From: an uncultured Bacteroidales bacterium
Lineage (GTDB): Bacteria; Bacteroidota; Bacteroidia; Bacteroidales; F082
Reading direction: 5' to 3'
NCBI GenBank assembly: GCA_947166105.1
Contig: CAMVCZ010000003.1
Span: 1 to 64,000, forward strand
DNA: 64,000 nt
Shown: in pieces, positions 34,759 to 43,883 of the stretch
Position numbering within the stretch: the first letter of the stretch is position 1
Layout of the letters: each line of letters starts with the position of its first letter
The notes under the pieces: model-generated
What the model was told of the DNA's origin: nothing
The model's database searches: none
Seen by the model: the letters and a program-made list of their open reading frames with translations, nothing else
Position numbers and translations under genes: made by a program

Positions 34759-36828
34759 ATGAGTTTAAACATTTCAAAATTGAGAAACATCGGTATCGCT
34801 GCGCATATCGATGCTGGTAAGACTACGGTTTCGGAACGCATTCTGTTCTTCACGGGCGTCAACCGTAAGGTGGGTGAAACGCATGATGGACAAGCCACCA
34901 TGGACTTTATGAAACAAGAGCAGGAGCGCGGCATCACCATCGCTTCGGCGGCCATCACCGCGCATTGGAACGGCTATCAGATTAACTTGATCGATACTCC
35001 CGGCCACGTTGATTTCACCGTTGAGGTGGAACGCTCGCTGCGCGTCATCGACGGGATGGTGGCGGTGTTCTGTGCCGTGGGTGGCGTGGAGCCACAATCG
35101 GAGACGGTGTGGAACCAAGCCGACAAATACCGTGTGCCGCGTATCGCTTTTGTCAACAAGATGGACCGCACGGGTGCCGACTTCCAAGAGGTGGTCAACC
35201 AAATGCATAAATACTTGGGAGCCAATGCTGTACCACTGCATCTCCCCATTGGGGCAGAGACTACGTTTGAGGGTATGGTTGACTTGGTGCAGATGAACTC
35301 GGTGCGCTTCATCGAGAAGGAACGCATCGTCGGCCCGATTCCTGAAAACATGGTGGAGCAGGCTCAGGAAGCCCGCCGCAACCTCGTTGAAAAAGTCGCC
35401 GACTTGGATGACGAAATCGCCGAACTTTACCTCGAAGACAAAGAAATCCCGACCGACAAGCTGATGGCCGCCATCCGTCAGGCCACCATCAAACTGATGA
35501 TGGTGCCGGTGCTTTGCGGTGCAGCCTATAAGAACAAAGGTATCCAACTGCTTTTGGATGCCGTTGTTGACTACCTGCCTTCGCCGAAGGACTTGGGTGC
35601 CGTCATTGCGCACGACCCTGCCAACGAGGAGAAGACCTACCAGCGCAATCCCTCTGAGAATGAGCCTTTCTCGGCCTTGGCATTCAAGCTCATCAACGAC
35701 CCGTATGTGGGCCAGCAGACCTTTATCCGCATCTTCAGCGGCAAGTTGGTGAACGGCATGAGCGTTTACAACACCAACAAATTGAAGAGTGAGCGTGTGG
35801 GCCGCATCTTCCGCATCAAGGCGAAGGAACGCGAGGAAATTGATGAGGCAAGTGCTGGTGAAATCGTGGCTCTCGTGGGCATGAAATACACCAAGACGGG
35901 CGACACGCTTTGCGATGAAGAACAGCCTATCTTATTGGAATCCATCAATATACCGCCTGCGGTCATCGAGATGAAAGTCAATCTCGACGACAAGAAGAAC
36001 CGCAGCAAACTGAGTGAGGCCTTGGCCAAGCTCTGCAACGAAGACCCGTCGTTCCACGCCCATTTCGACGAGGAGACGGAAGAGACCATCATCGCGGGCA
36101 TGGGCGAGTTGCATTTGGAAATCCTCGTGGACCGTCTGAGGGAAGAGTTCAAGGTGCCGGTCACGGTGGGCGCACCTTCGGTGTCGTTCCGCGAGACCAT
36201 CACCGCGCCTTTCGAGTGCAACTACCGCTATGTGAAGCAGACGGGCGGCAAGGGCCAGTTTGCCCACACTGTCATTCGCTTCGAGCCTAATCCGGGCGGC
36301 GGTTTCGAATTTGTCGACATCACCAAGGGCGGCGTGATTCCGAAGGAATACATCCCCTCGGTGCAGAAGGGTTTGGCGGCTGCAATGAACAAAGGGCCTT
36401 TCGCGGGCTATCCCGTCGTGGATGTGAAGTGCGTCCTCGTGGACGGCAGTTCGCACCCCGTCGACTCCAGCGATATGGCCTTCCAACTTTGCGCCCAGAT
36501 GTGCTTCAAGCAGGCCTTCATGAAAGCCAGCCCTGTGTTGCTTGAGCCTGTGATGAAGGTCGAGATTAACACACCCGACGACTACATCGGCAATGTGACG
36601 GGCGACGTCAACAAGCGCCGTGGCCGCATCGAGGCCATGCGTCGTTTCCGTAAGGGCTCGCAGAAGTTGGATGCCTTCGTCCCGCTGATGGAGATGTTCG
36701 GCTATGCCACCGCTTTGCGCAACCTCACCTCGGGCCGTGCCAACTACTCGATGGAGTTCCACCAATACATGCCGACCCCGAAGGACAAGCAGGAGGAGAT
36801 TGTCAAGATGCGGAACGAGAAGGAGTAG
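34759..36828 (+). CDS. fusA: Elongation factor G
   Basis: 689 residues; translocation GTPase. G motifs are intact: [16 protein letters not shown] and NKMD, with the switch region [15 protein letters not shown]. Domains II-V are present through [23 protein letters not shown]. It stands alone rather than in the rpsL-rpsG-fusA cluster, and its switch I ([18 protein letters not shown]) differs from the usual E-G-A-ATMDWM form, so it may be an EF-G paralogue. GTPase residues are kept, unlike the reported GTPase-deficient EF-G2 of Bacteroides. Confidence 0.93.
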   Translation: MSLNISKLRNIGIAAHIDAGKTTVSERILFFTGVNRKVGETHDGQATMDFMKQEQERGITIASAAITAHWNGYQINLIDTPGHVDFTVEVERSLRVIDGMVAVFCAVGGVEPQSETVWNQADKYRVPRIAFVNKMDRTGADFQEVVNQMHKYLGANAVPLHLPIGAETTFEGMVDLVQMNSVRFIEKERIVGPIPENMVEQAQEARRNLVEKVADLDDEIAELYLEDKEIPTDKLMAAIRQATIKLMMVPVLCGAAYKNKGIQLLLDAVVDYLPSPKDLGAVIAHDPANEEKTYQRNPSENEPFSALAFKLINDPYVGQQTFIRIFSGKLVNGMSVYNTNKLKSERVGRIFRIKAKEREEIDEASAGEIVALVGMKYTKTGDTLCDEEQPILLESINIPPAVIEMKVNLDDKKNRSKLSEALAKLCNEDPSFHAHFDEETEETIIAGMGELHLEILVDRLREEFKVPVTVGAPSVSFRETITAPFECNYRYVKQTGGKGQFAHTVIRFEPNPGGGFEFVDITKGGVIPKEYIPSVQKGLAAAMNKGPFAGYPVVDVKCVLVDGSSHPVDSSDMAFQLCAQMCFKQAFMKASPVLLEPVMKVEINTPDDYIGNVTGDVNKRRGRIEAMRRFRKGSQKLDAFVPLMEMFGYATALRNLTSGRANYSMEFHQYMPTPKDKQEEIVKMRNEKE

Positions 36829-36856
36829 TTTTTATCAAGAATTTGAGGATGTTCAG

Positions 36857-36886
36857 GACGTTGCCTTTCGGCAGCGTCTTTTTTTT
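36857..36886 (+). terminator. Terminator of fusA
   Basis: Stem GACGTTGCC / GGCAGCGTC with a TTTC loop, followed by T8. Confidence 0.85.
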
Positions 36887-36914
36887 GATTACACTTTTTG
36901 TGTAACACCTTTTG

Positions 36915-37331
36915 TGTAATTCTGACGAAGCCCTTCAATTCGTGCTTGATTGGACGCAACGAGTGACCTACTATACCCAGCAATTGTGCCACGCCATTTA
37001 TGCTAACGGCAAGAAAACCATTGACTTGGCCGAAGTGAAAAGCACTTGCAATCAATTGTTGGAGCAAAGCGAGGCTGTTTATTTGCAATACCGCCAGATG
37101 TTGACCGACAAGCAATGGAACTATCTTATTGCAGTAGCCAAGGAGGGGAGTGTCAGGCAGATTACTGCTACCGATTTCCTGAAGCGATATCAGATTGGCG
37201 GCGCATCGGCTTCGCGGAAGTTGGCCGAGTCGCTTAGCGAAAAAGGGTTGCTCAATGTTGAAGTCAGTCTTGAGGGAATTGACTACTCTGTTGACGATGT
37301 TTTCTTCTCACATTGGCTTGGAAGGCTGTGA
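36915..37331 (+). pseudogene. C-terminal fragment of an AAA ATPase
   Basis: About 138 codons without a credible start: TYYTQQLCHAIYANGKK ... LLEQSEAVYLQYRQMLTDKQWNYLIAVAKEG ... QITATDFLKRYQIGGASASRKLAESLSEKGLL. This is the lid and winged-helix end of a common accessory AAA ATPase whose P-loop half is absent. The open frame begins right after the fusA terminator, so the 5' part was lost. Confidence 0.65.
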
Positions 37332-37467
37332 TTTTTATCCTATTTCCCCAAAAATCATAGCGACAAAATTTTGTCCAAATAAAAACCATATTGTTGATTT
37401 TCAATAAAATAAAGTCGGACAATACAAAAAAAGTATGGACAAAACCGGGAGGCTCCCCGAAAACCTC

Positions 37468-37496
37468 TTGACAAGCGTTTTTTCTGTATATTTTTG
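37468..37496 (+). promoter_or_regulatory. Promoter of the TPR/HTH regulator
   Basis: TTG at 37468-37470, 18-base spacer, TATTTTTG at 37489-37496; a leader of about 70 bases precedes the ATG at 37574. The rest of the 37332-37573 gap is AT-rich and shows no gene. Confidence 0.75.
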
Positions 37497-37573
37497 CGAT
37501 GTCGAAGCCCTGAATGGGCGACCAGACTTTAACGGGGATTTCAATCCCCAACCAACCAATAAAACATGTGCCT

Positions 37574-39052
37574 ATGAAAGCAAAACTAAAATCACTCATC
37601 CTAACGACCGTCGCCCTCGGCGCGATGATGGCCGCCTGCGACTCGCCCGCCAAACGCCTGCAACAGGCGCGCGCTTTATATGAAGAAGGTGCCGATCTGC
37701 GCCAGCAACGACTCTCGGAAGAGGCCGCCGAGCGTTTCCTGCAAGCCTTGCAACTGATGCAAGGCTGCGAAAAAACCACCGAAAACCTTCGCTTGGAAGG
37801 CCAACTCAAGGACAACCTTGGAGCAATGTACAACAAACACGGCCTCTTCGAAGATGCCCTGAAAATGCACTGCGAAGCCATCGGATGTTTTCGCCAAATT
37901 GACGATTCCGCCGCCGTGATGACCACGATGCGCAACTGTGGCAGAGTGGCGAAGTCGTTGGAGCAATTCGCACAAACGAAGCGTTACTACGACACGGCCT
38001 TCAGCATCGCCACTTTGTTGAATGACAGGCCGATGCAGAGCGACATTTATTTGGAGATGGGCCGCGACTACTACCTGCCTGTGGGCAACTATCCCGAAGC
38101 CCTGACTTGCGTCCGCCGCGCCTTGGAGGGCGAGCTTGACGACAACAACACCGACATTGCCAATATGACGATGGGTGTATTGTACTACTACACAGATAAC
38201 TACGCCGAAGCCAAGCCTCATCTCGAAGCCGCTTTGCGTAGCGAAAGGGCTGGACTGAAAATGTCGGTGTACCAAACGCTCTACGCCATCGCCTACAACG
38301 AGAGCGACTTGCAGAAAGCCCTTGAATACCAAGACCTTTTCATGCAAAATATGATGCAGGCCGACAAGGAACACGCCTCCGACAACCTCCAACGCCTCAA
38401 GGCCGAGTATGAACTGAAAGCCCAAAAGAGCGAGATGGAAGTCGTGATGCGCAACCGCAGCCTCAAACTTTGGCTTATCATTGCCGCAGCGGTGATTGCG
38501 TTGTTGGTCATTGTGCTGATTGTGAGGAAGAAAGTGAGCGACCACAAGTTGGCCGTGGAGCAGTTCCGCAGTCAGGTGGAGCGCGACCAAAACCGCATCC
38601 ACGAGTTGGTGAGCGATATGGAGAACCTCATCCGCACCAACGATGACCTCCGCCGCGACCGTCAGACGCTCTCGCAAAAAGACCTGCTGATGACGAGCAA
38701 GATTATGGGGCGCAACAAGGTTTACACCACGGCGCAAACGCTCGGCGAACAAGTGACCGCCGACACGATGAACTTCGCCCTCAGCGACGACGACTGGGCC
38801 GACTTCATCAGCCTCACCGACTTGGTGTACGACGGCTTCTCGCAGCGACTTTTAGAGCAATATCCCAAACTCGGCAAGTGGGACGTGCGCATCTGCTGCC
38901 TCTCCAAGAACGGTTTCTCTAACCAGGTGATTTCCATCCTCTTGGACACCCAAACCGAGTCGTACTACCGCCGCAAGTCGCGCATCAAGCAGATGAAGAT
39001 GAATCTCACGGACGACACACGGACTTTCGAGGAAATCGTCAACGCGGTTTAA
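37574..39052 (+). CDS. TPR membrane regulator with C-terminal LuxR-type HTH
   Basis: 492 residues. The N-terminal signal with a lipobox-like GAMMAACDS is followed by about 250 residues of TPR repeats (AAERFLQALQLM, NYPEALTCVRRALEG, NYAEAKPHLEAALR). One membrane helix follows (about residues 299-318, LWLIIAAAVIALLVIVLIV), then a coiled coil and a C-terminal helix-turn-helix (LGKWDVRICCLSKNGFSNQVISILL ... SYYRRKSRIKQM). Topology suggests periplasmic sensing and a cytoplasmic DNA-binding end. It precedes four secreted-protein genes that it may control (inference). Confidence 0.85.
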   Translation: MKAKLKSLILTTVALGAMMAACDSPAKRLQQARALYEEGADLRQQRLSEEAAERFLQALQLMQGCEKTTENLRLEGQLKDNLGAMYNKHGLFEDALKMHCEAIGCFRQIDDSAAVMTTMRNCGRVAKSLEQFAQTKRYYDTAFSIATLLNDRPMQSDIYLEMGRDYYLPVGNYPEALTCVRRALEGELDDNNTDIANMTMGVLYYYTDNYAEAKPHLEAALRSERAGLKMSVYQTLYAIAYNESDLQKALEYQDLFMQNMMQADKEHASDNLQRLKAEYELKAQKSEMEVVMRNRSLKLWLIIAAAVIALLVIVLIVRKKVSDHKLAVEQFRSQVERDQNRIHELVSDMENLIRTNDDLRRDRQTLSQKDLLMTSKIMGRNKVYTTAQTLGEQVTADTMNFALSDDDWADFISLTDLVYDGFSQRLLEQYPKLGKWDVRICCLSKNGFSNQVISILLDTQTESYYRRKSRIKQMKMNLTDDTRTFEEIVNAV

Positions 39053-39117
39053 TCACAAAACATTCAAAAACAGACAAAATTTGAAATTAAATTATTAATA
39101 ATCAAACATTTACAGTT

Positions 39118-40125
39118 ATGAAGTACAACATCAGAAAAAACAGTTTCATCGTGGCCATCGTCGCCATGGTTTTCGGAATGGGCGTTCAAGCCTACGCACA
39201 AGACACAATCGGTATCCATGTTCTTGGGGGCTATTCCTCGGAATCATTGAGGTCTTCAAACATCGGGCAAAACAATCAAGCCAGAGGGTATAACTCTTTT
39301 GCCAGCGGTTATGGCTGCGAGGCAACGGGACACACTTCCACTGCTATAGGAGTGGAGGCAAAAGCCATTGGTCACTACTCCGTTGCTCTTGGAAAATATG
39401 TACAAGCCACACAAAATAATGGCATTGTCATTGGGTCGGGTCCAAGTGGATCATTCCCTTTGGTCAACGAAACCAATGGTATTATGATGGGTACCAATTC
39501 GGAGCACCCCACTTTAATCCTTACTGCTGGGGACTATATCAGAACAGGCAAAGTTGGCATAGGAAAACTTGACCCTCAAGCCAAATTACACATTCGGAGT
39601 AATTTTGATGAAGACGCGGGAATTATATTAGAGCCTGGACAGTTGCAAACGAATGGAGCCTTTATCCAATTTCGGGACGAGAACCATAAAATCTCTGTCG
39701 GTACTAATGGCGCAATGAACATCACCGCTGGAGCCAAGCCGCTGAGCCTTGAAGGGTCGAGAGTCACGCTTACGGGGAAAGTCGGGGTGAACACCAACAA
39801 CACGGTTTCAGGCTATGCCTTTGCCGTTGACGGGGGTATTGTTACTGACGAAGTGCTCATCCTCGATGTGGAGGATTGGCCCGATTATGTTTTTGGCCAA
39901 AACCATAGGCTGATGCCGCTTGGCGAATTGAAAGCCTTCATCAACAAGAACAGCCATTTGCCTGAAATCCCATCTGCCCAAGAAGTGGAGGAAAACGGTG
40001 TCAATGTCGCTGAAATGCAGAAACTGCTGTTGAAGAAAATTGAGGAGTTGACGCTCTACACCGTTGAGCAGCAACGCCTTATCGAAGAACTTCAAGAGAA
40101 AATCGAGCGTTTGGAAAACCAATAA
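39118..40125 (+). CDS. Secreted protein with YadA-like head repeats and chaperone-like tail
   Basis: 335 residues: a signal peptide (to QAYAQ), then trimeric-adhesin-type head repeats (ARGYNSFASGYGCEATGHTSTAIGVEAKAIGHYSVALG), a beta-rich middle with KVGIGKLDPQAKLHI repeats, and the C-terminal motif LMPLGELKAFINKNSHLPEIPS. It ends in a coiled coil (EELTLYTVEQQRLIEELQEKIERL). This build is typical of Bacteroidetes fibre-like proteins. Function unknown; next to T9SS-cargo genes. Confidence 0.8.
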   Translation: MKYNIRKNSFIVAIVAMVFGMGVQAYAQDTIGIHVLGGYSSESLRSSNIGQNNQARGYNSFASGYGCEATGHTSTAIGVEAKAIGHYSVALGKYVQATQNNGIVIGSGPSGSFPLVNETNGIMMGTNSEHPTLILTAGDYIRTGKVGIGKLDPQAKLHIRSNFDEDAGIILEPGQLQTNGAFIQFRDENHKISVGTNGAMNITAGAKPLSLEGSRVTLTGKVGVNTNNTVSGYAFAVDGGIVTDEVLILDVEDWPDYVFGQNHRLMPLGELKAFINKNSHLPEIPSAQEVEENGVNVAEMQKLLLKKIEELTLYTVEQQRLIEELQEKIERLENQ

Positions 40126-40137
40126 AACCTTGAAGTC

Positions 40138-41163
40138 ATGAAACGCACCATAATCACATTCTGCCTGCTGTTGGCCGCCTCGCTGGTTTGGGCGCAGGAG
40201 ATACACACGGCGGAATACTTTGAACTGAGCGCTCCCATCCCGTCAGCGGAGAGCCATGCGTATCGGGCTGCTTCGTATATCAAGTTGAAGCCGGGTTTCC
40301 AGTCGCGGCCGGAAGCGGGCAACTATGTCGAACTGAAGGTGAGCGATACGCTTGAAATGACGGAATGGTACTACGAGATTCATAATGACGACGGCAGCAT
40401 TACCTATCAATACCTGATGTATGCCTCCGACTCGACGATTAACCACAAGGACGTGAAAATCATCATCCGCACCAACACCCTGTACGACAAAGGCGCGCAT
40501 ACCGAAGTGACACGCGAATACATCTTTGAGGAAAACGGCAAGGTGTATTGGTGGAACCCGACCTTGCAGGAATTTACCGTGCTCTATAACCTTGGTGCTC
40601 AGCCCGGCGACAGTTGGGTTATCAAGGTGGGTACGGACAGTATCACCATGCAGGTGGACACGATTGAGCAAATGGAATATGAAGGCACAACCTACACGGT
40701 GTTGCAAGTGAGCGACGAAGGCAATCTTTTCAGCGGTGCCATCGTGTGTGGCATCGGCCACTTGACGAGTTTCTTCCCCGAAAGGCTGATGGCGCAAGGC
40801 AAGAAATACCGCGTGGAGGGCATCCGCTGCTATTGGCGCGACGGCGAATTAGTGTTCAAATACGGCGACAAGGACTGCGACGAGGTGTATCAGGAATACC
40901 ACAACGGCATAGAGGAAGACGGCCCTTCGACAGGCTCAGGGACCTTAACCGTATATCCCAACCCGACCAATGGCGTCCTCACCATTCTGCATTCAGCATT
41001 CCGAATTCAGCATCCAACATTCCGAATCATCAACCTCATGGGCCAAACCGTCCAGACGGGCAGCCTCACCGCTGAAACCCAACAGATTGATGTAACGAAT
41101 CTGCCCCAGGGCATGTATTTCATCAGCGTGGGCGATGTGACACAGAAATTTGTGGTGCGTTAA
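40138..41163 (+). CDS. Secreted protein with T9SS type A sorting domain
   Basis: 341 residues: signal peptide (to VWAQ), a central domain beginning EWYYEIHNDDGSITYQYL and running to about residue 255, a GPSTGSGT linker from a dispersed repeat, then the sorting domain YPNPTNGVLTI ... GQTVQTGSL ... GMYFISV. The central domain is shared with the C-terminal half of the protein at 41300-43759. The sorting domain is interrupted by LHSAFRIQHPTF, apparently from a second repeat of the ATTCAGCATTCC type (about 40988-41025). Confidence 0.85.
   Translation: MKRTIITFCLLLAASLVWAQEIHTAEYFELSAPIPSAESHAYRAASYIKLKPGFQSRPEAGNYVELKVSDTLEMTEWYYEIHNDDGSITYQYLMYASDSTINHKDVKIIIRTNTLYDKGAHTEVTREYIFEENGKVYWWNPTLQEFTVLYNLGAQPGDSWVIKVGTDSITMQVDTIEQMEYEGTTYTVLQVSDEGNLFSGAIVCGIGHLTSFFPERLMAQGKKYRVEGIRCYWRDGELVFKYGDKDCDEVYQEYHNGIEEDGPSTGSGTLTVYPNPTNGVLTILHSAFRIQHPTFRIINLMGQTVQTGSLTAETQQIDVTNLPQGMYFISVGDVTQKFVVR
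40921..40944 (+). repeat. Dispersed palindromic repeat, copy E (intragenic)
   Basis: GGCCC + core TTCGACAGGCTCAG + GGACC, read in frame as GPSTGSGT between the body and the sorting domain. Confidence 0.8.
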
Positions 41164-41171
41164 TCGCGGTC

Positions 41172-41249
41172 CTGTAGGGCTGTCACACCGTGGCAGCCGC
41201 CCGTGCAGCCATGACAATAAGCGGCTGCCGTGGTACGACAGCCCTACAG
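41172..41249. repeat. 78-bp inverted-repeat element, copy 2
   Basis: Arms CTGTAGGGCTGTC / GACAGCCCTACAG with inner GGCAGCCGC / GCGGCTGCC, 8 bases after the T9SS gene. Nearly identical to the element at 43768-43845, and related to 23153-23229. Confidence 0.85.
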
Positions 41250-41299
41250 ACTGAAACGGAAAACAAAACAGATTGATAAACAAATAAAAACCAGATAAA

Positions 41300-43759
41300 A
41301 TGAAAAAATTATTCTTTACCTTAGCGATTTTGGCTGGCTTCGCCGTGCAAGCCTTGGCCTATGATTTTGAAAGCGTTGCCCCAACGGGACAGACACTTTG
41401 TTATTCAATTATCAGCGACTCTACAGTTTATGTGGAGATGGTCTATTATGGTGTGGAAGGTGCAGTGGAGATACCCGAAATTGTTTCATACAACGGAGTT
41501 GATTATCAAGTGGTTGGCATTGATACGAATGCCTTCGCTAACCAATCGGGAATGACCTCGGTGATTCTTCCCAATTCCTTGTTGTATCTGTCTGGTTTTA
41601 GAGGTTGTTCGGGATTGACTTCCATTGAGATTCCCAATTCGGTGATTTACATTGACGATGGCACTTTTGAATATTGTAGCGCTTTGTCATCGGTGAGTAT
41701 CGGAAATTCTGTAACTCACATTTATGGTGGCGCGTTTTATGGATGCACCGCCTTGACTTCCATTGTCTTGCCTGATGCGGTCAGTTTTATTGGGGAAGAT
41801 GCGTTTTATAATTGCTCGTCTTTGACTTACGTTTTCTTTGGGGCTTCGGTGGAAACCATTGGAACTTATGCTTTCATCGGGTGCGGCGCATTGGAAACGA
41901 TTGAAGTCTCGGAAAACAATCCGTTTTACAAGTCGATAGATGGCGTTTTGTTTGACCACAATGAGAATATGTTGCTGTATTATCCTCGCGGAAAAACGGG
42001 AGAGCATTATTCTGTGCCCAGTACGGTGACTGCTATTGGCGACAATGCGTTTATTTACAACACTCATATTGCCTCCGTTACGCTTGGCGAATCGGTAATC
42101 TCCATCGGTGCCTTTGCGTTTAATGCCTGCATCAATTTGACGGAAATCAATCTGCCCAATTCCGTAACAACTATCGGTAATGCGGCATTTGCCGACTGCG
42201 AGGCTCTGTCTTCCATTGTTTTGCCCAAATTCCTTACCGAAATCAACGCGACTGTTTTCAGCAATTGTTCGTCGTTGCAGCACATTGTCATTCCGAGGTT
42301 TGTGCGGATTATCAAAGATTCGGCTTTCTCCAAAACGGGATTGTCTTCGGTGGAGTTCGAAGGCAATATGGTGGAAAGCATTCAAGCGGCATTCAGTTCG
42401 TGCAACAACTTGACCTCCATAATGCTGCCCAATTCGATACGAGGACTCAGTGGCGGCGTGTTCGCCAAATGCAGCCATTTGGAACACGTGGTTTTAGGGA
42501 GTGCAGTTGAAGCCATAGGAGGCTTTGCTTTCAATGAATGTACAGCTTTGCAGACGGTCACATTTATGACACCCACGCCTCCAGTTGATGGCGGAAGTTC
42601 ATTCAGGGATTGCAATGATTCTGTTCGTTTGATTGTGCCTTGTGGTGCGCGAGAAGCCTATGAGGGTTTTTATGAATATGTCAATTTTGTCGAGGAAGAC
42701 TGCAACCAGCACAATATCAATGTTATAGGAGATGAAAACGGAGGACAAGTCACGCTTTCGGTCAATTCGGCGATGATGGGCGAGGAAATCACCTATTCCG
42801 TTGAGGTTCAGCCTGATTATGTGTTTAACGGGGTGGTGGTCTATAAGGCTGACGACGAAACCTTCAGGATTCCCGTGGCTGACAACAAGTTTGTGATGCC
42901 CAATTTCGATGTGACGGTAAAGGCGGATTTCGAGTACCTGAACATCGGCGAAGGCCAACCCGAATGGTACTACGAAATCCAAAACGAGAACGGCAGCATC
43001 ACCTACCAGCATCTGGAATATGCCGCCGACACCACCATCAACCACAAGAACGTGACCGTCATCATCCGCACCAACACCTTGTACGACAAGGGCGAACACA
43101 CGGAAGTGACACGAGAATACATCTATGAAGAAAGGCTGAGAGACAATAAGGTGTATTGGTGGAACAAGGATTTGCAGGAGTTTACCGTGCTCTATGATTT
43201 TGGCGCCCAAGAAGGCGATAGTTGGGTCATCAAGGTCGGCACGGCGAGCCTCACGATGCACGTCGACGCGGTTGAGCAATACGAATATGAAGGCCGAGTG
43301 TTCAGGATGCTGCAAGTGAGCGACGACCAAGGCCTCTTCGGCGGCACCATCGTGTGCGGCATCGGCCACCTCAGCAGTTTCTTCCCCGAAAGACTGATGA
43401 GCCGAAGCAAGAATTACCGTGTGGAAGGTATGCGTTGCTATTGGCGCGATGGCGAACTGTTCTTCAAATACGGCAACCGCGACTGCAACGAGGTGTATGA
43501 GGAATGGCACAACGGCATCGAGGAAGACGGCCCTTCGACAGGCTCAGGGCCCTTCACCATCTATCCCAACCCGACCGATGGCGTAATTACCATTTCGGGA
43601 TTCCCGATGGGTGAATATCGCATTGGTAATATGATGGGTCAAACTGTCCTCACGGGCAGCCTCAATTCTGAAACCCAGCAGATTGATGTGTCGGTTTTGC
43701 CGGAAGGGTTGTATTTCATTACCTTTGCAGGTGAAACACGGAAATTTGTGGTGAAATAA
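41300..43759 (+). CDS. BspA-like leucine-rich repeat protein with T9SS sorting domain
   Basis: 819 residues: signal peptide (to QALAY), about 18 BspA-type LRRs (SVTTIGNAAFADCEALSSIVLP) to about residue 450, a B-repeat-like segment (GDENGGQVTLSVNSAMMGEE), then the EWYYEIQNENGSITYQHLEY domain shared with the preceding gene. A GPSTGSGP linker and a sorting domain ending TRKFVVK complete it. Surface or secreted adhesin-like protein. The shared domain at DNA level points to duplication or recombination between the two genes. Confidence 0.9.
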   Translation: MKKLFFTLAILAGFAVQALAYDFESVAPTGQTLCYSIISDSTVYVEMVYYGVEGAVEIPEIVSYNGVDYQVVGIDTNAFANQSGMTSVILPNSLLYLSGFRGCSGLTSIEIPNSVIYIDDGTFEYCSALSSVSIGNSVTHIYGGAFYGCTALTSIVLPDAVSFIGEDAFYNCSSLTYVFFGASVETIGTYAFIGCGALETIEVSENNPFYKSIDGVLFDHNENMLLYYPRGKTGEHYSVPSTVTAIGDNAFIYNTHIASVTLGESVISIGAFAFNACINLTEINLPNSVTTIGNAAFADCEALSSIVLPKFLTEINATVFSNCSSLQHIVIPRFVRIIKDSAFSKTGLSSVEFEGNMVESIQAAFSSCNNLTSIMLPNSIRGLSGGVFAKCSHLEHVVLGSAVEAIGGFAFNECTALQTVTFMTPTPPVDGGSSFRDCNDSVRLIVPCGAREAYEGFYEYVNFVEEDCNQHNINVIGDENGGQVTLSVNSAMMGEEITYSVEVQPDYVFNGVVVYKADDETFRIPVADNKFVMPNFDVTVKADFEYLNIGEGQPEWYYEIQNENGSITYQHLEYAADTTINHKNVTVIIRTNTLYDKGEHTEVTREYIYEERLRDNKVYWWNKDLQEFTVLYDFGAQEGDSWVIKVGTASLTMHVDAVEQYEYEGRVFRMLQVSDDQGLFGGTIVCGIGHLSSFFPERLMSRSKNYRVEGMRCYWRDGELFFKYGNRDCNEVYEEWHNGIEEDGPSTGSGPFTIYPNPTDGVITISGFPMGEYRIGNMMGQTVLTGSLNSETQQIDVSVLPEGLYFITFAGETRKFVVK
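43529..43552 (+). repeat. Dispersed palindromic repeat, copy F (intragenic)
   Basis: GGCCC + core TTCGACAGGCTCAG + GGCCC, read in frame as GPSTGSGP before the sorting domain. Confidence 0.8.
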
Positions 43760-43767
43760 TCGCGGCC

Positions 43768-43845
43768 TTGTAGGGCTGTCACACCGTGGCAGCCGCTCGT
43801 GCAGCCATGACAATAAGCGGCTGCCGTGGTACGACAGCTCTACAG
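43768..43845. repeat. 78-bp inverted-repeat element, copy 3
   Basis: TTGTAGGGCTGTC / GACAGCTCTACAG arms (one change in the right arm). The inner sequence is nearly identical to copy 2. It lies 8 bases after the BspA-like gene. Confidence 0.85.
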
Positions 43846-43883
43846 ACTGAAACGGAAATTAGAACAATTAAAATCCTAATACA

